From: Chaunax sp. Z400
Lineage: Eukaryota; Chordata; Actinopteri; Lophiiformes; Chaunacidae
Length of the DNA stretch: 64,000 bases
Direction of reading: 5' to 3'
Assembly (NCBI GenBank): GCA_037577475.1
Contig: CM075192.1
Coordinates: 13,239,908 to 13,303,907 of the forward strand
Both the position numbers and the translations under genes were made by a program. Shown piece after piece: positions 12,019 through 24,472 of the stretch (position 1 is its first letter; each line of letters starts with the position of its first letter). The notes under the pieces were generated by a model. The model saw only the letters and a list, made by a program, of their open reading frames with translations. It was not told the DNA's origin and ran no database searches.

Positions 12019-15000
12019 GATATGGGATGATATCTATGACTTTGTCAGATTGTCTGTTTACCTGTCAGTATTTCAAAAATGTTAAGCTCATAAAGTTAAA
12101 GGCACATAATTTGTCATGAAGGGCAAGTAGTGGTAGTGGCAGTGTCAATGGATGCAGCCTCTCACAAAAGTCCATACAACTTTCGAGCAGATTCACAAAG
12201 CAAAATCAAAAATAGTAGCCTTTTGAGTATATTTATGTATGCAAAGAAAACTGCTCCTCTGTTTTCTTTGCAGAATTGGTGCTCTGGTGGAACAAAGAAC
12301 AAAGAATAGATGAAAGAATTAATTCTGAGCGTAAATCTGACAAGTAAAATCGGCTTATCTTGACAAGTGAGTAGCATTAATGAAGGTCTGTCGCTGAGGT
12401 CTGTCTAAAGCGGGCAGCAGAACTATTTTTGTACGATAAAAAATTGTACGAGACTTTTAATAGGGAAATTATAGAGCACTGTAAAGAAGGAGCAAAACAA
12501 AGCAAACATCAACTCATAATGATAAAGAAAAAAACGTGAGCTGTTGTCTCCATTAAGGCCCACAGCTCATTAAGGAAGACTCAACAAACTTCAATGCCCT
12601 TAGACCCCATTGAGAAAACAGAAAAGAGAAAAATAATATATCAATTCCAGCATAATGGGACCAGCAAAAAGAGCTAAATACGAATTACTGGCTGGATGAA
12701 CGAGACAACGTTGCAGTTAAATTTCTTGAAACGTTTTGGGGGATTTGGTCGCAACTGTTTGTTCACCTTTTCGTCTTTTTAAGCATATCAGTGATTTAAT
12801 TATAAACAAAGCTTTCTTGTGATATTTACTGATGCTGATACTGTGATGTACAGTGTTGCTATTAAATGATGCCTAAATTCTAATGATGTGAAACACATAA
12901 TAATGCAGACTCTCCAACTTAAACTCTTCTAATCGGGGACACAGATATAGAAAATACACAAAGTACTGTATTATTTTATGATTAACAGCAGTAAGGAGTT
13001 AAAATCTGCATCTACAACTCTAAAAGTTACAAAAGCGTAAAAAGGAGGGTCATTGTTGTTTCAGGTTTTGTGAAACAACAAAAAAAAACTTTATATTCGA
13101 GAATCCCGCCGATGGACCATCTTCTCCAACAATGTAATTCTCAAAGGAAAATGAAAGCTGTGTGAAGCAGCTACAAGGAGCAGCATAAACAAACAAAGTC
13201 ATATTAATTATAACAATTTTCTATCTCCTTATTCATTTATATTGGCAGTGGCATTTGACTACACAAGTAGAAAAGAGTATGTCATGTCTTATAAATGCAC
13301 TAACTGCAAGTGTAATATAAAAATACTATATGTAGTATACATTATACTTAGTACAATATATAATGCTGTACTTGGTTTGTGGTACGGAATTGGGACACAG
13401 CAATCATTTCAAAAATGAGAAGGCAATCTATATAATGTGCCACCTACAAAAGAGATGATGTGTTAGACGTTCTTTTTTTTTTATAACAAGCACAGGTTAC
13501 AGGAAATCAAAATGTTCAGTTATGGCATGTTTTGATTTACAAATCAAAAAGCTGCTCCACATCTGAACAGCAGGGCAGTTGATCATTTGGCAGCCATGGG
13601 TTTACTTTCCTTGTTAGCTGCAGACTCACTGCTATTTGGGAGCCAATGGATCAAGAGCATATTTCCTTTCAAATACATTTACCTGTCATCGTAGATGTAA
13701 ACAATGTGACTTTGAGTTTCTGCCTTCCATTAGCTCTATTGCCTCCCACATCTCTCCGCAGTGCAATGACTTAAGTATAAGAAGTAATCAATAGGCTCCT
13801 GGTTTGGGTGAATGAGTCTTAGTGCTTGGTTTGCACACTCTTGATCAGCCTGACAATGACAGATGATAGCGGTGTATCTGAGAGTAATTAAGATGGGTCT
13901 ATTGTCACGCAGATAAATCGAGAGCATGATGCCCCCGATGCAGGCAGCACCAACCTGTCAGACAACAGCTCTGTTGAGTGTAAACAGCATTAAAATGCTC
14001 TTATGATTCACCTTGAGAAGACGTTTCTCTAACGATCATCTTTGTTTTACATTCTTGGCCTTATTTAACTCTACGGCTCCAATGTAAGATGAAATATTTA
14101 TTTCGAAAAATTAAAAAATGCTGTTTGCAGACAAATTCAACCCCTTTCACTTTGGCAAACCTTAATTCAATTAGGTACATGATGTTACCTTCAGAAGTAA
14201 ACAATTTAGTTTGGTGGTCTATTCTAGTGTATAATAATAATAATGGATCAAATCAAGCCGTCCCTCCGATCTGTGCACCTGGTCAAGAAGCAAACTGGTG
14301 AAAGAAAACAACCTGAGACCTAAGAAACACAGATACTGGTAGTCCTTTTAGGCTTGTTTCCAAAGTGTACTTGCTTATTTGTGGTTGCTCTCTATCTCCT
14401 GTCTCTCTCCACTAGGCCTGTCACAACAGCCCACTTAACATCGGCCCTGGCACATCACCATACGGAGGTCGTTCAGCAGCATAAGTGATACGGAGGAAGG
14501 TCCAGCTGCAGTCTCATGGAGTACTACAGGAGACTCCCCTTGAGATTTCCCTTTACTCTTAACCAGTAGTACTGGTGGCTCACCAGTTCCAGTGTGGATC
14601 ACGTAGTAGCTGCTGTGAGTCTATACAGATCTATGGGAGACGATGGCTCACAAACTTTTAAAAGAATTTTTCAATATTGTAGACAACAGCCAAACCAATC
14701 CATTGTTATGGATCAAACATTTATAAAGATGTTCTCCAGAATCACATCAGTTTGTAGCTGTGTTGATTGTGTCTCAGAATCACATGAGCAAACCGGATTT
14801 CATGGCTGCTAATGCATTTCCTATTGAGACTAAAGGAAGAGAGAAAACAATTTAAACAAGACCGGAGGTAGAGCTGAAAACTCCTGCCTTGCGTCTGCAT
14901 AACGCCTTCAAATAAATCGTTTCAGTTAAGCGCAGTGCAACTCTCTCTCTCTCTAATTGTGACTTACAGGTAATGTAGCTCATCCAAAAGTCCATCTCTC

Positions 15001-15616
15001 TCTCCCTTAAATCAATTAGAAGACATAATAATCCAACCAGATCATCCAAACAAGAAAGCATTTCCTTAAACAGAACTACAATGTCACTGTTCTACAATGA
15101 TGGACATATTGGTCTGCAAAATTCATAGCAAAAAATAAACACGATAGTTCGTATACTTTCTTGATTTAAATTATACACCCATATTTGCCACTTGTAATGA
15201 TACAAACTGTTGCAGGTAAATAATAAGATATCTCTGCATCAAAATTTCACAATCATGTGGTTTAATAACCAAAGAGTTACAGTGTTTTTAAATTGGTTGC
15301 TTATGAAGTGTAAAATAAATTCACATTTATAAATTGATCGACTGGCCTGTCTCTCACACTGAGTGGTAGGTAAGGTCGCCTGTTTTGGGCGATATTCAGC
15401 AGAGGTTGTTTTGTTTCCATTGACCTAGTTGCTTGCACTGTCTAACAAGACACCGTCTATTAAGCCAGGGTGTAACATCATGACTTTATTAAGAATACTG
15501 AGCATTACACCTGTTTAAATAAAGCCATTTGAACGTGTAATTATTAGTCTCATCTCTTATGACACACTCATCACATCTAACATTGGAGGGCTAAAATGAT
15601 TTCAGCCAATGAAAAT
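12019..15616. other. Non-coding, candidate conserved stretch inside
   Basis: No exon or named repeat. Positions 13560-13990 are repeat-free and of high complexity, with an AGTAATTAAG homeobox-like site; see findings. A run of CT dinucleotides lies at 14941-14954. Confidence 0.45.
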
Positions 15617-15626
15617 TATAATAATA

Positions 15627-15678
<52 letters not shown>
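15617..15678. repeat. (ATT)n microsatellite
   Basis: About sixteen ATT units preceded by a short ATA run; 15631-15678 is uninterrupted. Confidence 0.95.
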
Positions 15679-16355
15679 TCTAGTGGTGCTGAGATGAAAT
15701 TTAGGTGTGCTTGAGCGACCCTAAAAAGGGTCTAAAATCACCACTGCGTGATCGTACTGTATACCTCATTGACATATTCTGGACCATCAGAAAGTTGAGA
15801 ATGTTGGTTTGACCAACAATGAGCTTCTTGATAAACGTGATTGATCAGTCTTGTTGATCGGAAGTTGCTGATCATAGATGGTAAAATGCACATCAAATGC
15901 AGTGTCTGGATTCCAGCTGTTTCTGTGAATTGCAGCGATGCATTTGATTCTCGTATCTTGATCATTTGTTGGTTCTGTGAAAAGATCACTCAGACTTCTT
16001 GTTGAATCTATTTGTAAGGTCATTAACACATCTCTCGACAGCTCTTTATCATTTTAGATGTGTTTTCTTGTGTTTTCATTCAAGCTTTCTGCTACTCAGT
16101 GGGTTTAACCGCAGTGTCTTCTGCCTACCGTGACATCACATGCATACCCTCTGGTCACTTAACAATATGTGTCCTTATGAGAAAAATGATAACATCTTCA
16201 TGTCTTAACAGTTAATATAAAGCTATAATGAGCAGCTGTGCTAATTAACTTAGCACAAAGTAGGGGTAACACCTACTGTAGCCTAACTTAATCCAGTCTT
16301 ACGAATCTTTCATGGATCTGATCCTATCTGCTGCCTCCTTATTTTGAAGGTTTTA
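15679..16355. other. Non-coding, nothing recognised
   Basis: Two overlapping minus-strand open frames here lack any domain or splice support. Confidence 0.5.
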
Positions 16356-16918
16356 TGTCATGTATTAGTGCCACTGTTACCTGATTTATTTTGTAAGCCT
16401 TATTCCATGCTGTGTCATTTGATTTACACTTCCTGTCGTCTTTTCTTGTGATCTGTTTTGACCTTTTGTTTCCCCTGTCTTGGTTTTAATCCCCTGTTTT
16501 CGGTTCTGGTTTGTTCCCTCTCCCTCTGTGTCTTTGTAGGTCCTGTCTCATGTGAGTTTATAATTGTATCCTTATGTCTTCCCCTTTAATATTACACCTC
16601 CAGTGTGTGATCGTCTGATCGTCTCCACCTGTGATTGTCTCCTCCTCCCTGTGCCACCTGCTTGTCATTCCCTCCTTATCCCAGTGTATTTAGTTTATTT
16701 TAGTGTATTTATTCTGATCTCACCTTTCCCTAGTGTTTACCAGTAAGTTTTCTGTCTGTTGTATTTTTGCCTGTTTTTTGGACTTTGTTTTGCTTACTCT
16801 TTTGGATTTTTTGTTTTGTACTACCTTTTGGCTCACCTTACCTGATATTAAATCCCTGAACTGAACTCCGTCCCCTGTGTTGTCTGCATTTGGGTCCAGT
16901 ACTTTGTGAAACCTGACA
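16356..16918 (+). mobile_element. Possible solo LTR or related non-autonomous element
   Basis: A pyrimidine-rich 563-bp block starts TGTCATG and ends CCTGACA, so its ends form the TGTCA/TGACA inverted repeat usual for LTRs. The 3' part has the order seen in common teleost LTR-like repeats: CCTGTTTTTTGGACTTTG, a polyadenylation-like GATATTAAATCC, then CTGCATTTGGGTCCAG. No target duplication is visible at these boundaries, so either the ends are slightly off or the copy has decayed. Confidence 0.45.
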
Positions 16919-17181
16919 GAATCCCTATATTTCACTATTTATCATGTTATAGTGTGTTTAATATGAAAAACCAAAGTGTAACAATGGCAATCTGACACTT
17001 TATGGTGTCTTGTGCACCAGCATGTTTCTTGGTAGGGACCAATAACTTCTTGGATTTTTTTTTTTTTTGCTTGTTGCTTGGCAACTGGTCCCAGCCACAA
17101 TGAAATTTGTCTGGATTAAAATAAAAATGAAACATAATGTGTTCATTAGTGAGCTTTAGTGTGAGGATTTTTTTTTTTTAC

Positions 17182-17240
17182 CTTTGGACAGAGCCAGGCT
17201 AACTAGTTCTTTCTAGTTCTACTTAGCAGACATGTAACTC
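17182..17240 (+). repeat. Fragment of TTAGCTTAGC-type dispersed repeat
   Basis: TTTGGACAGAGCCAGGCTAA is the wording of the middle of the same family described at 51941-52205. Confidence 0.45.
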
Positions 17241-20200
17241 ATGGTAAGAACAAAAGTACGCTTCTCAAAATATTGACCTGTTCCATTGTTATGGAGTTGT
17301 CATATTGGGTTGCATTAATTCTAAAGTTCTCATATATTTGCTTCTGCATACACGTAAATGAGGTGGACAGAATATTAGAAATGCTTAGTAATGCTTATTA
17401 ATGCAGGGCGCTCCAAAACACCACCACAGAGTAAAGTATCCAAATAGATTTTAAAACCAAATGGAAGTTATCTAGTAGCAGAAGTAGATAATTCACCAAA
17501 AACAACAACAAAAATCAATCCCAATAGTATAAATGATCATTTTAAACTTCAACCCTCCAAACATTCTCAGGTTCAAGCTCCTCCTTGCCATGATTGTAGA
17601 TTGAACATCTTTGTGTTTGGGTCTAACATTTGAACATTTTCGTGACATTTTATTTTCTACATGATGAATAACTTATTTGAAAAAGTAGCATTTTACGCAA
17701 GATGGCTGTCGTCTGAATACATTATATGGGAGGTTATGTTCCCCTGCTCCTTAAATGTATTTAATCTTGTTTCTTCAAGACTTGTTTGTTATTTCCAGCT
17801 GGCATCCCTGAGTGTATTGCTCAAACAAAATTAGATAAACATAAGGGTGTAATGGAGGCACTGCTGCAAAGAAACATAGAAACTTGGAAGGACTGGACTA
17901 TTCTAATGTTGTCCCTAAGTCTACCTCTATCCTGCTGTGTAAGGGAATAATATTTCATTTAGGGTGCATAAATGAATTTGCAAGCAGCACTCCAACTAAA
18001 AAAGGAGACTGATTCACAGGGATGCTGTTAAATTTTTACTTTTAAATTTCTGCCCTTATCTGAGCTTATCTTGGAGTAATTTACAACATCAGCAGCACAT
18101 TTCCTTTATATTAACAATGCAATATTTATTGATTTGTGTAGCGTTTGCATTCTGTAGGCACTCGCTTGCACCGAGTGCATGTATTTTGGATTTTCTCCAG
18201 CAGTGTGCCATTACCTCCACTTGTGCACAGCTACTTACTCTAGGTACACAGTGGTTATTTTATCAGACTCAGATCTGTGCAAACAAACCCAAAGAAGAGA
18301 CATAAATGCTTCTGTTCCTCGACTGTTGCCTGAGATGCAAAGTGTAGCAACTTAGCTCTGTCAGATAGGATTGGTTCAAAGGGGACATATAAATCAATCA
18401 ATAAATAAATAGCTCTACAGGTGACCAAAACAAGATGCTACCTAAATGCCTTCTCATTGGTCAAACACAAAGTCAAACATTCATGGTCTTTAGAGCCCAG
18501 GAAACATTTTCATTCCAAGCAGTGGATTAGTGGAAGCTCGATAACTGAATTTATTGATTAGAGATTAAGTCTTCTCTCTTCTAAAGCCTTACTTCTCCTC
18601 CACATTGATCAACATTTATTTAGTTTAAATGTTCTGGTCTGAGACTCCTCTCAAGGCGAGGAGTCTTGTTGAATTTCTCTTTGGCTGTAACAAAACTAAA
18701 TACACGACAGTTTTTAAAAAATATTAGCTATAAATCGTGGGTTTCAATCTATCTTTGGAGGGTCCATTCTATGCTGAAGAAACAATGCAACCATAAGTCA
18801 AAGATCAAATCACTGTATTTGCCTAGGCTGTAATTACAGTTCCTCTTTGGCACAAAGACTGTAATTTTTAACACTGTGATGCTGTGATCAAAATCATTAT
18901 CTAATATTGCTAAAAATTAGATCTTTGGTTCCTCAGATATTGCATATGACACTACAAATTATCCCCCTCTTTGGGCTGATGAGCGTAATTTTCGATAATG
19001 TGAGGTGCATTCCCAAATTCAGATAAAATCCAACAAGTTACAAATGTTGCCTAGCCTTCCTTAGCTCAATTAGCGCAATTTTAAAGATCCCATAATGGAT
19101 GCAATGAGTTAGATTAGATTAAAATCTGATCAGTGATAGTAGAGAAGCATGTTTATAGTTAGAGAACAGGCCAGATCAATGACACACCATGATTAAATTT
19201 TTTTGCTTAAACTTATTATTATGAAGGAAATGTAATGTCCATAGAAAAATGATCCCATCAATGTTTCTATTGGTTCCCAGATAAATAAAGACTCAATGTA
19301 TACCCCAAAGGAAGCACGTCTGCCATTGTGCAACCAAAACAGGAGAAGGATTTGTTTTCCCTGGTAGCTATACCCCAGTGATGGTGGAACAACCAGAGTA
19401 TCGGTGGAAACTCTACCCTGCAAAAGAAAAAGAACCCTGTTGATTGAAGAAGGAGAAAAGGGAGAGCGATAGAAGCCAAGGAAACATAAGAGTGAACAGA
19501 TGGGCACTTGCTCCGGTGTTGTGTCGAAGTGTGTTTCCCCAGTTGGTATGTCTTTACCCTAAGCACCAGGATTTGAGAGGTTCAGAACTGATATTGAGTT
19601 GTCACGTTTTCGATCAGGAAGTAACTTCTCCAGTTGTTTTACTTTGTCTTTATCATAACACTGAGATCAAAGTTTCTAGTTCGGATTGGGATTATCAGAG
19701 GAATCGCCATGTGTCTATGGAAGTGACGTCATGCACGCTATCCCTCGCGGTGGAAGGCAGAAGCCAACAATGACCAATTATAACAGAGCAAAGCAGTCGA
19801 GCATGAAGGACAAACAATGGTCTGAATACGTGACTAAACCTCCAACTGAGGCCCAAAGAACCTTGGCTATACCTTCATAAAATACCCCTTCATATGGAAA
19901 GGTATGATGTCTAATATTTTAATTACCTGTATCAATATATATTCATCATATAGATTCAATGATCTATCAATGATTCAATGATTCAATGATTCAAGATTCA
20001 ATTCAAATCACTGATTGATCAACAAGCTTTGCTGAGATAATAAGTGATGCATTTCAAAAGTGATAGAAATGAGCTCCTCGAACACGATCTCCTATTTCAT
20101 CTAGGGTCCAGTCTTTTCTGTTGAAGCCCCGTCTGATGTTTCAGTATCCGGTGGAATTCAAACCCAGACCCCGACATAAAAGATTGACACACACAACAAA

Positions 20201-22105
20201 AACACAGGACAGTATACCATACTTGTGAGTTTCTGTCATCAGTTCAAATGGTAAGACGGATTGTGATAAAATCTGCCCTGACAGTCGGCATCACTGGTAT
20301 TTAGGCCTTGTTTTGAAATCGCTTCCTGCCTACCAAAGAACTCGGCTGCGTCACATGACCAACACAATGACGTCGCCATGGCAATTCTTATATGACAGAG
20401 TAAAGATGGACATACTTGAAATGCCTGCTATTCATGCTCTCGTAAGTATTAGACGGGTGCTGTGGGAAAACTAATGGTGACAAGAAAACAAGACCATTAC
20501 AGCCTAATGGCTTTCTGCCTCTGTATAGCTGAATACTAACATGCCTGTTGAGCTGGTGCCACGTTTACCATGTTCACAACCTTAGTTTTTAGCTTGGCAA
20601 CATGCAAGGGTCAGCAAATTACCACTGGTGATTTTCTATTAGTTGTTCATGATCCAAAGTTTTGTACATCGTCGAGATATTTCTCTAAGACTAAAAACGT
20701 CAAAGTCAAGGGGAGACTAGAGGAAAAATGAAGGAATTATTAAAGTCATTAGGGTTTCTCCTCTAGGCTTATTGAACATTTATGAAAAGGCTCAGTGAAA
20801 TCATAATGTGGCAGGAGGGCATGCAGCAGTGACAGCACAAAGCAGATGGATTCTACATCCAGTCGCTGTAAAACTTCATTTCAAATTCATTTGGCAATAC
20901 TGCACACTGTCGTAAAATCTGGGGAGGTTTTAAGGGGTATCAGAATGTGAATCATATTCAGCGTAGTAAAAACACAATGACTGGCATCTGTCTTGTTATG
21001 TGTGAGAGACAGATGAATGGTCAGACGGAGGATGATCTGCACAATCTCCCCCGGCATCATTACAGGAAAAACATTAAGGAGGAAGGAGAGGATCGCTTTT
21101 AGCCATTTATAATGAACTGAATTCTCATTTTGTATTTGTTTGTTTGAATTATGGTACGGTGCAGGTATGAGGAACATCTCCCCCACGGGGTTCTTCATTT
21201 AGGGAGTGCTGTGCTTTGACGGCTCCACAGCCTTAATGGTGGCTTGTAATTGCTCCATCACCCATACTAATGTGCACTCTACGCTCTTTCCAAAACAAAA
21301 ACATTGCATTTCCTTTTTTCCATTCAGAGCCTGATTGTCACCCTCGAAGCATCACAGCCAATAGAGTGAGGTCTCTCAGATCCAGGGAACAGAGAGAACA
21401 ATGTCATATTCATAAACGGAGACATCAGTTCTCCTCCTCATTACCACGGCACAGTCATGAATGGAAGCTTCTGTCCCCACAATCATGAAAAGGACCTGTC
21501 ATCTGTCTGTTTCTCCTAATTGACTCTTTACTATATTTCAACACAGACAGACAGACGAATTTTTGATGGTCGTCAATTTGTCATTCAGTTTGACACCGCA
21601 ATAGACTACAAATGCCACACATGTACCAAGTTTTTTTTTTCTTTATATATTTACTACATGGCCAGTGTGTCTGCGGCCTTTGGATTACTGGCTGCCGCCT
21701 TTGTTGAAAACGCTATTGTGCCTTTTATTAGCAACACATAACATGCTTCGATTTGGTGGAAATAAGAGAAATTACAATATCTGGTAATTCGTGAATTTCC
21801 ATAATTTTTGAGGCAACTTAATGTATGTTTGCAATGAAGTTACATTTAACTTTTTGAGCGCAATTACTTGACATTTTAGAATTAATCTCTGTGAAGTTAG
21901 TTTAAAGTTGGATATTTGACATTCACTCAGGATCCAGAGGCATCTTCTCAGTCAGTTTCAAATGATGGATGGATGCTCACCTCCAACACCTTGCTTTTAA
22001 CCATGTGGGTTTCACATAGGCACCGTCAGTAAAATACAGTGTCACACAAAGCAAATGTTATTTTCAATATCTTCATAGTGACTTGTGACCTATATTAGTG
22101 AAAAT
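17241..22105. other. Non-coding, minor repeats only
   Basis: A 9-bp perfect hairpin (AGACTCCTC / GAGGAGTCT) lies at 18642-18666, and short ATTCAATG repetition lies at 19955-20000. Overlapping frames on both strands at 19193-19880 have no recognisable domain. Confidence 0.45.
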
Positions 22106-22418
22106 TCCATCCGTCCATCTATTTTCTATCCACTTATCCTTTGCAGGGTCCCAGGGGTGCAGGAGCCTATCATGCCTGACAATCGACGGGAGGCGGGATA
22201 CATACCAATTCATGCACACATTCACACCTGCTGGCAATTTAGAGTAATTATTTCACTTATTTTGCACGGTTTTGGACTGTGGGAGGATTTCAGAGCACTC
22301 AGAGGGAAAGAAGGGGGAAAACTGCAAGCCCCATGCGAGAGGCCCAGGTCTGGATTCTAAGCCAGAGCCTTCTTGGCGTGAGGCAACAGTGCTAACCACT
22401 GCACCACCATGATGACCC
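22106..22418 (-). mobile_element. tRNA-derived SINE, near full length
   Basis: Read on the minus strand, it opens GGTCATCATGGTGGTGCAG with an A box (TGGTGCAGTGG, plus coordinates 22396-22406) and a degenerate B box at 22352-22362. The body includes CTCCCACAGTCCAAA and CTAAATTGCCAGCAGG, and it ends in GGATAAGTGGATAGAAAATA. This head, body and tail form one of the commonest SINEs in teleosts. Its chance translation (GGAVVSTVASRQEGSG…) is often mispredicted as a protein. Confidence 0.8.
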
Positions 22419-23967
22419 TTAATGAAAGTTATGATTAAAAAATTAAATTCGACTGATCCCATGTAGCACAACTAATGTGCAAATGATTCATTTCATATTT
22501 GAATAAAAATTAATTGCAGTTTTTTCAATGGCTTCCTTGACATGTGACACAGTGACTCCCAATCAATACAGAATTATATTGTTACACTCAACAATATTTG
22601 TGTTCATCGGATTTTAGTGCTTCTTTCATTAAATTTCTTTATTTCTAATTGAGTGCGTTTTTTTTATTCAGCTTTTTTAAAAATTGGCTTCCATGTATGT
22701 GACCCACCTGTTGGTATCTGTTCACTGGTTGCTTTAGAAAGCTCTCTCAATTCTTTATTCTTTTCTTCACATTTCCCATGAGGCTCTGTATCAATTTATC
22801 CTTTTTGTCCCATTTCTTTCAAGTTGGTGACAAAAAAGGTGAAATTGAGATGTTTTCACTTAGGCGCACAAACCACGAAATACACTTTATCCAGTCTTTG
22901 CCACCTTTGTCTCAATAAACTCTGGGGAAAGCTTGGATGACACAAAGTGAATTGATATCTGAAGCCGCACTCTTGTGACCTTTGCAAAACAACCAGAAAC
23001 CGTATTTACTTGAATGTCCCACTATAAAGTACGTACACAAACATCCTTGTATAAAGGACCTAAGGTGATATTCTAACAAGAGATTTGACTCTTCCATAGA
23101 ATGAAAAAATATACTGTCTGACCTGCCACAAACTCTGACAAGGAGGGACGAGCTCAAGTAAAATCTGCCTATTCACTCTGAACCGTAAGGACCCTCAGGT
23201 CTAGGATCCATCCAACGTTCTCAAAGACTGTGTGAAGATTGATCTCTGACTCACATTAACACACTGCCATGCTCAGACAAGATAATAATGGTCGAAATAC
23301 ATTCAATTTACAAGTGAGACCTTCTGCCTTCACACAGATACACAGCAGCAAACCCCAAGAGCACCAAGACAGAAAACGCAGCCTGGAGGTGTGATGTCTT
23401 CAGTGAAATGATAACAACAAAGCTCACATCACTTTCTTTGTTACATCGGATACCAGTGGCTAAATTTATTCCTTCCACATCAGTTATCTGCCAGACCCTC
23501 CCTTTTCAACATGTGATTATCTGCCAGCACATTAAGTAGTGCCATGCATTATCTAGCAATTAGAGTGAAGCTTATTAAGGAGAGTTTAATGTAAATTTAA
23601 TGGGTAATAAGTCTAATTCCTTTAAATAGAAGAGTTTATTGTTCTTACAAATTATGCTTTGTGGGGATTTTGATGAAATACTTCCCAAAAAGACACATAT
23701 CAATGGGCTATTATATTATGTGCAGGATTAAATGTATCCTTTTACACAGAAAGAAGACCACTTCAGTTTTCTACAGAGATAGCACTGATGTAATGCGTGT
23801 TGTTCTGAGCAGAGCTAGTATAATTTTTCAGTTGTTTGACTCATTTTTTGAGCAAGCATGACAAATATTTTTTTTCTATTAGTTTCAGCTTCTCATTTAT
23901 GGGGATTTGCTGTTTGTATCTTATGTGATAGTCGGTTTAAATGAAGCCCGACCTAAAGGATTTTTTA
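22419..23967. other. Non-coding, nothing recognised
   Basis: AT-rich. A TAAT-rich stretch (23515-23640) without repeats could be regulatory but has no firm support. Confidence 0.45.
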
Positions 23968-24472
23968 TGCCATCCTGTCACTCACACCTCTCATGCATGA
24001 TCTGTCTAAATTTCCTGACGTCATTGTCTGAGGCTGTCAATTGAGATATCAGTTGTTCTCTTCAGCTGCTCACATCTATCCAATAGCATAGTGACACACC
24101 CTCATTGTTAGCCTATCATCTTGCTGCTGTGTCTTTAAAAAATGATTCATTCAGCACCTCTAATTTATCTATTCTGCTTTGATGCACATCGTCCACCTCC
24201 CCATCATTGCCCAGTCTTCACAGATTCACCATCTTCATCGTTTCATCAGCCTTTTCAGCCTTAGTCTCAGCAGAGTCATCAGCCGCCACCACCACCAGTG
24301 CATGGACTCCACTGGGGGATTTATCTCGCTGCTGCTCAGGGAAGCTGCCCTTCGATCACTACCTCCCTGAACAGTCTCCGCACCAAAGATTCTTTGACAG
24401 ATGTAATTAGCACATATCTGCTGCAATAAACATTTGTCTTTACTTTATTCACGTGTTTCTCCTGATTGAACT
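23968..24472 (+). mobile_element. LTR-like dispersed repeat, copy A
   Basis: About 500 bp that align along their length with the reverse complement of 48221-48718. Shared blocks include CACACCTCTCATGCATG, ACATCTATCCAATAGCA (here) / CCATCTATCCAATAGCA (there), CCTCCCCATCA, CCACCACCACCAGTG, GCCCTTCGATC and TCTCCTGATTGAA. It begins TGC, has CCAAT near the middle and AATAAA near the 3' end (24425-24430). That architecture fits a solo LTR, although neither an internal region nor a target duplication was found. Confidence 0.65.

Noticed and set aside
22253..22471. Minus-strand frame GGAVVSTVASRQEGSG…, often annotated as a hypothetical protein in fish
   Set aside because: It is the chance translation of the tRNA-derived SINE at 22106-22418.
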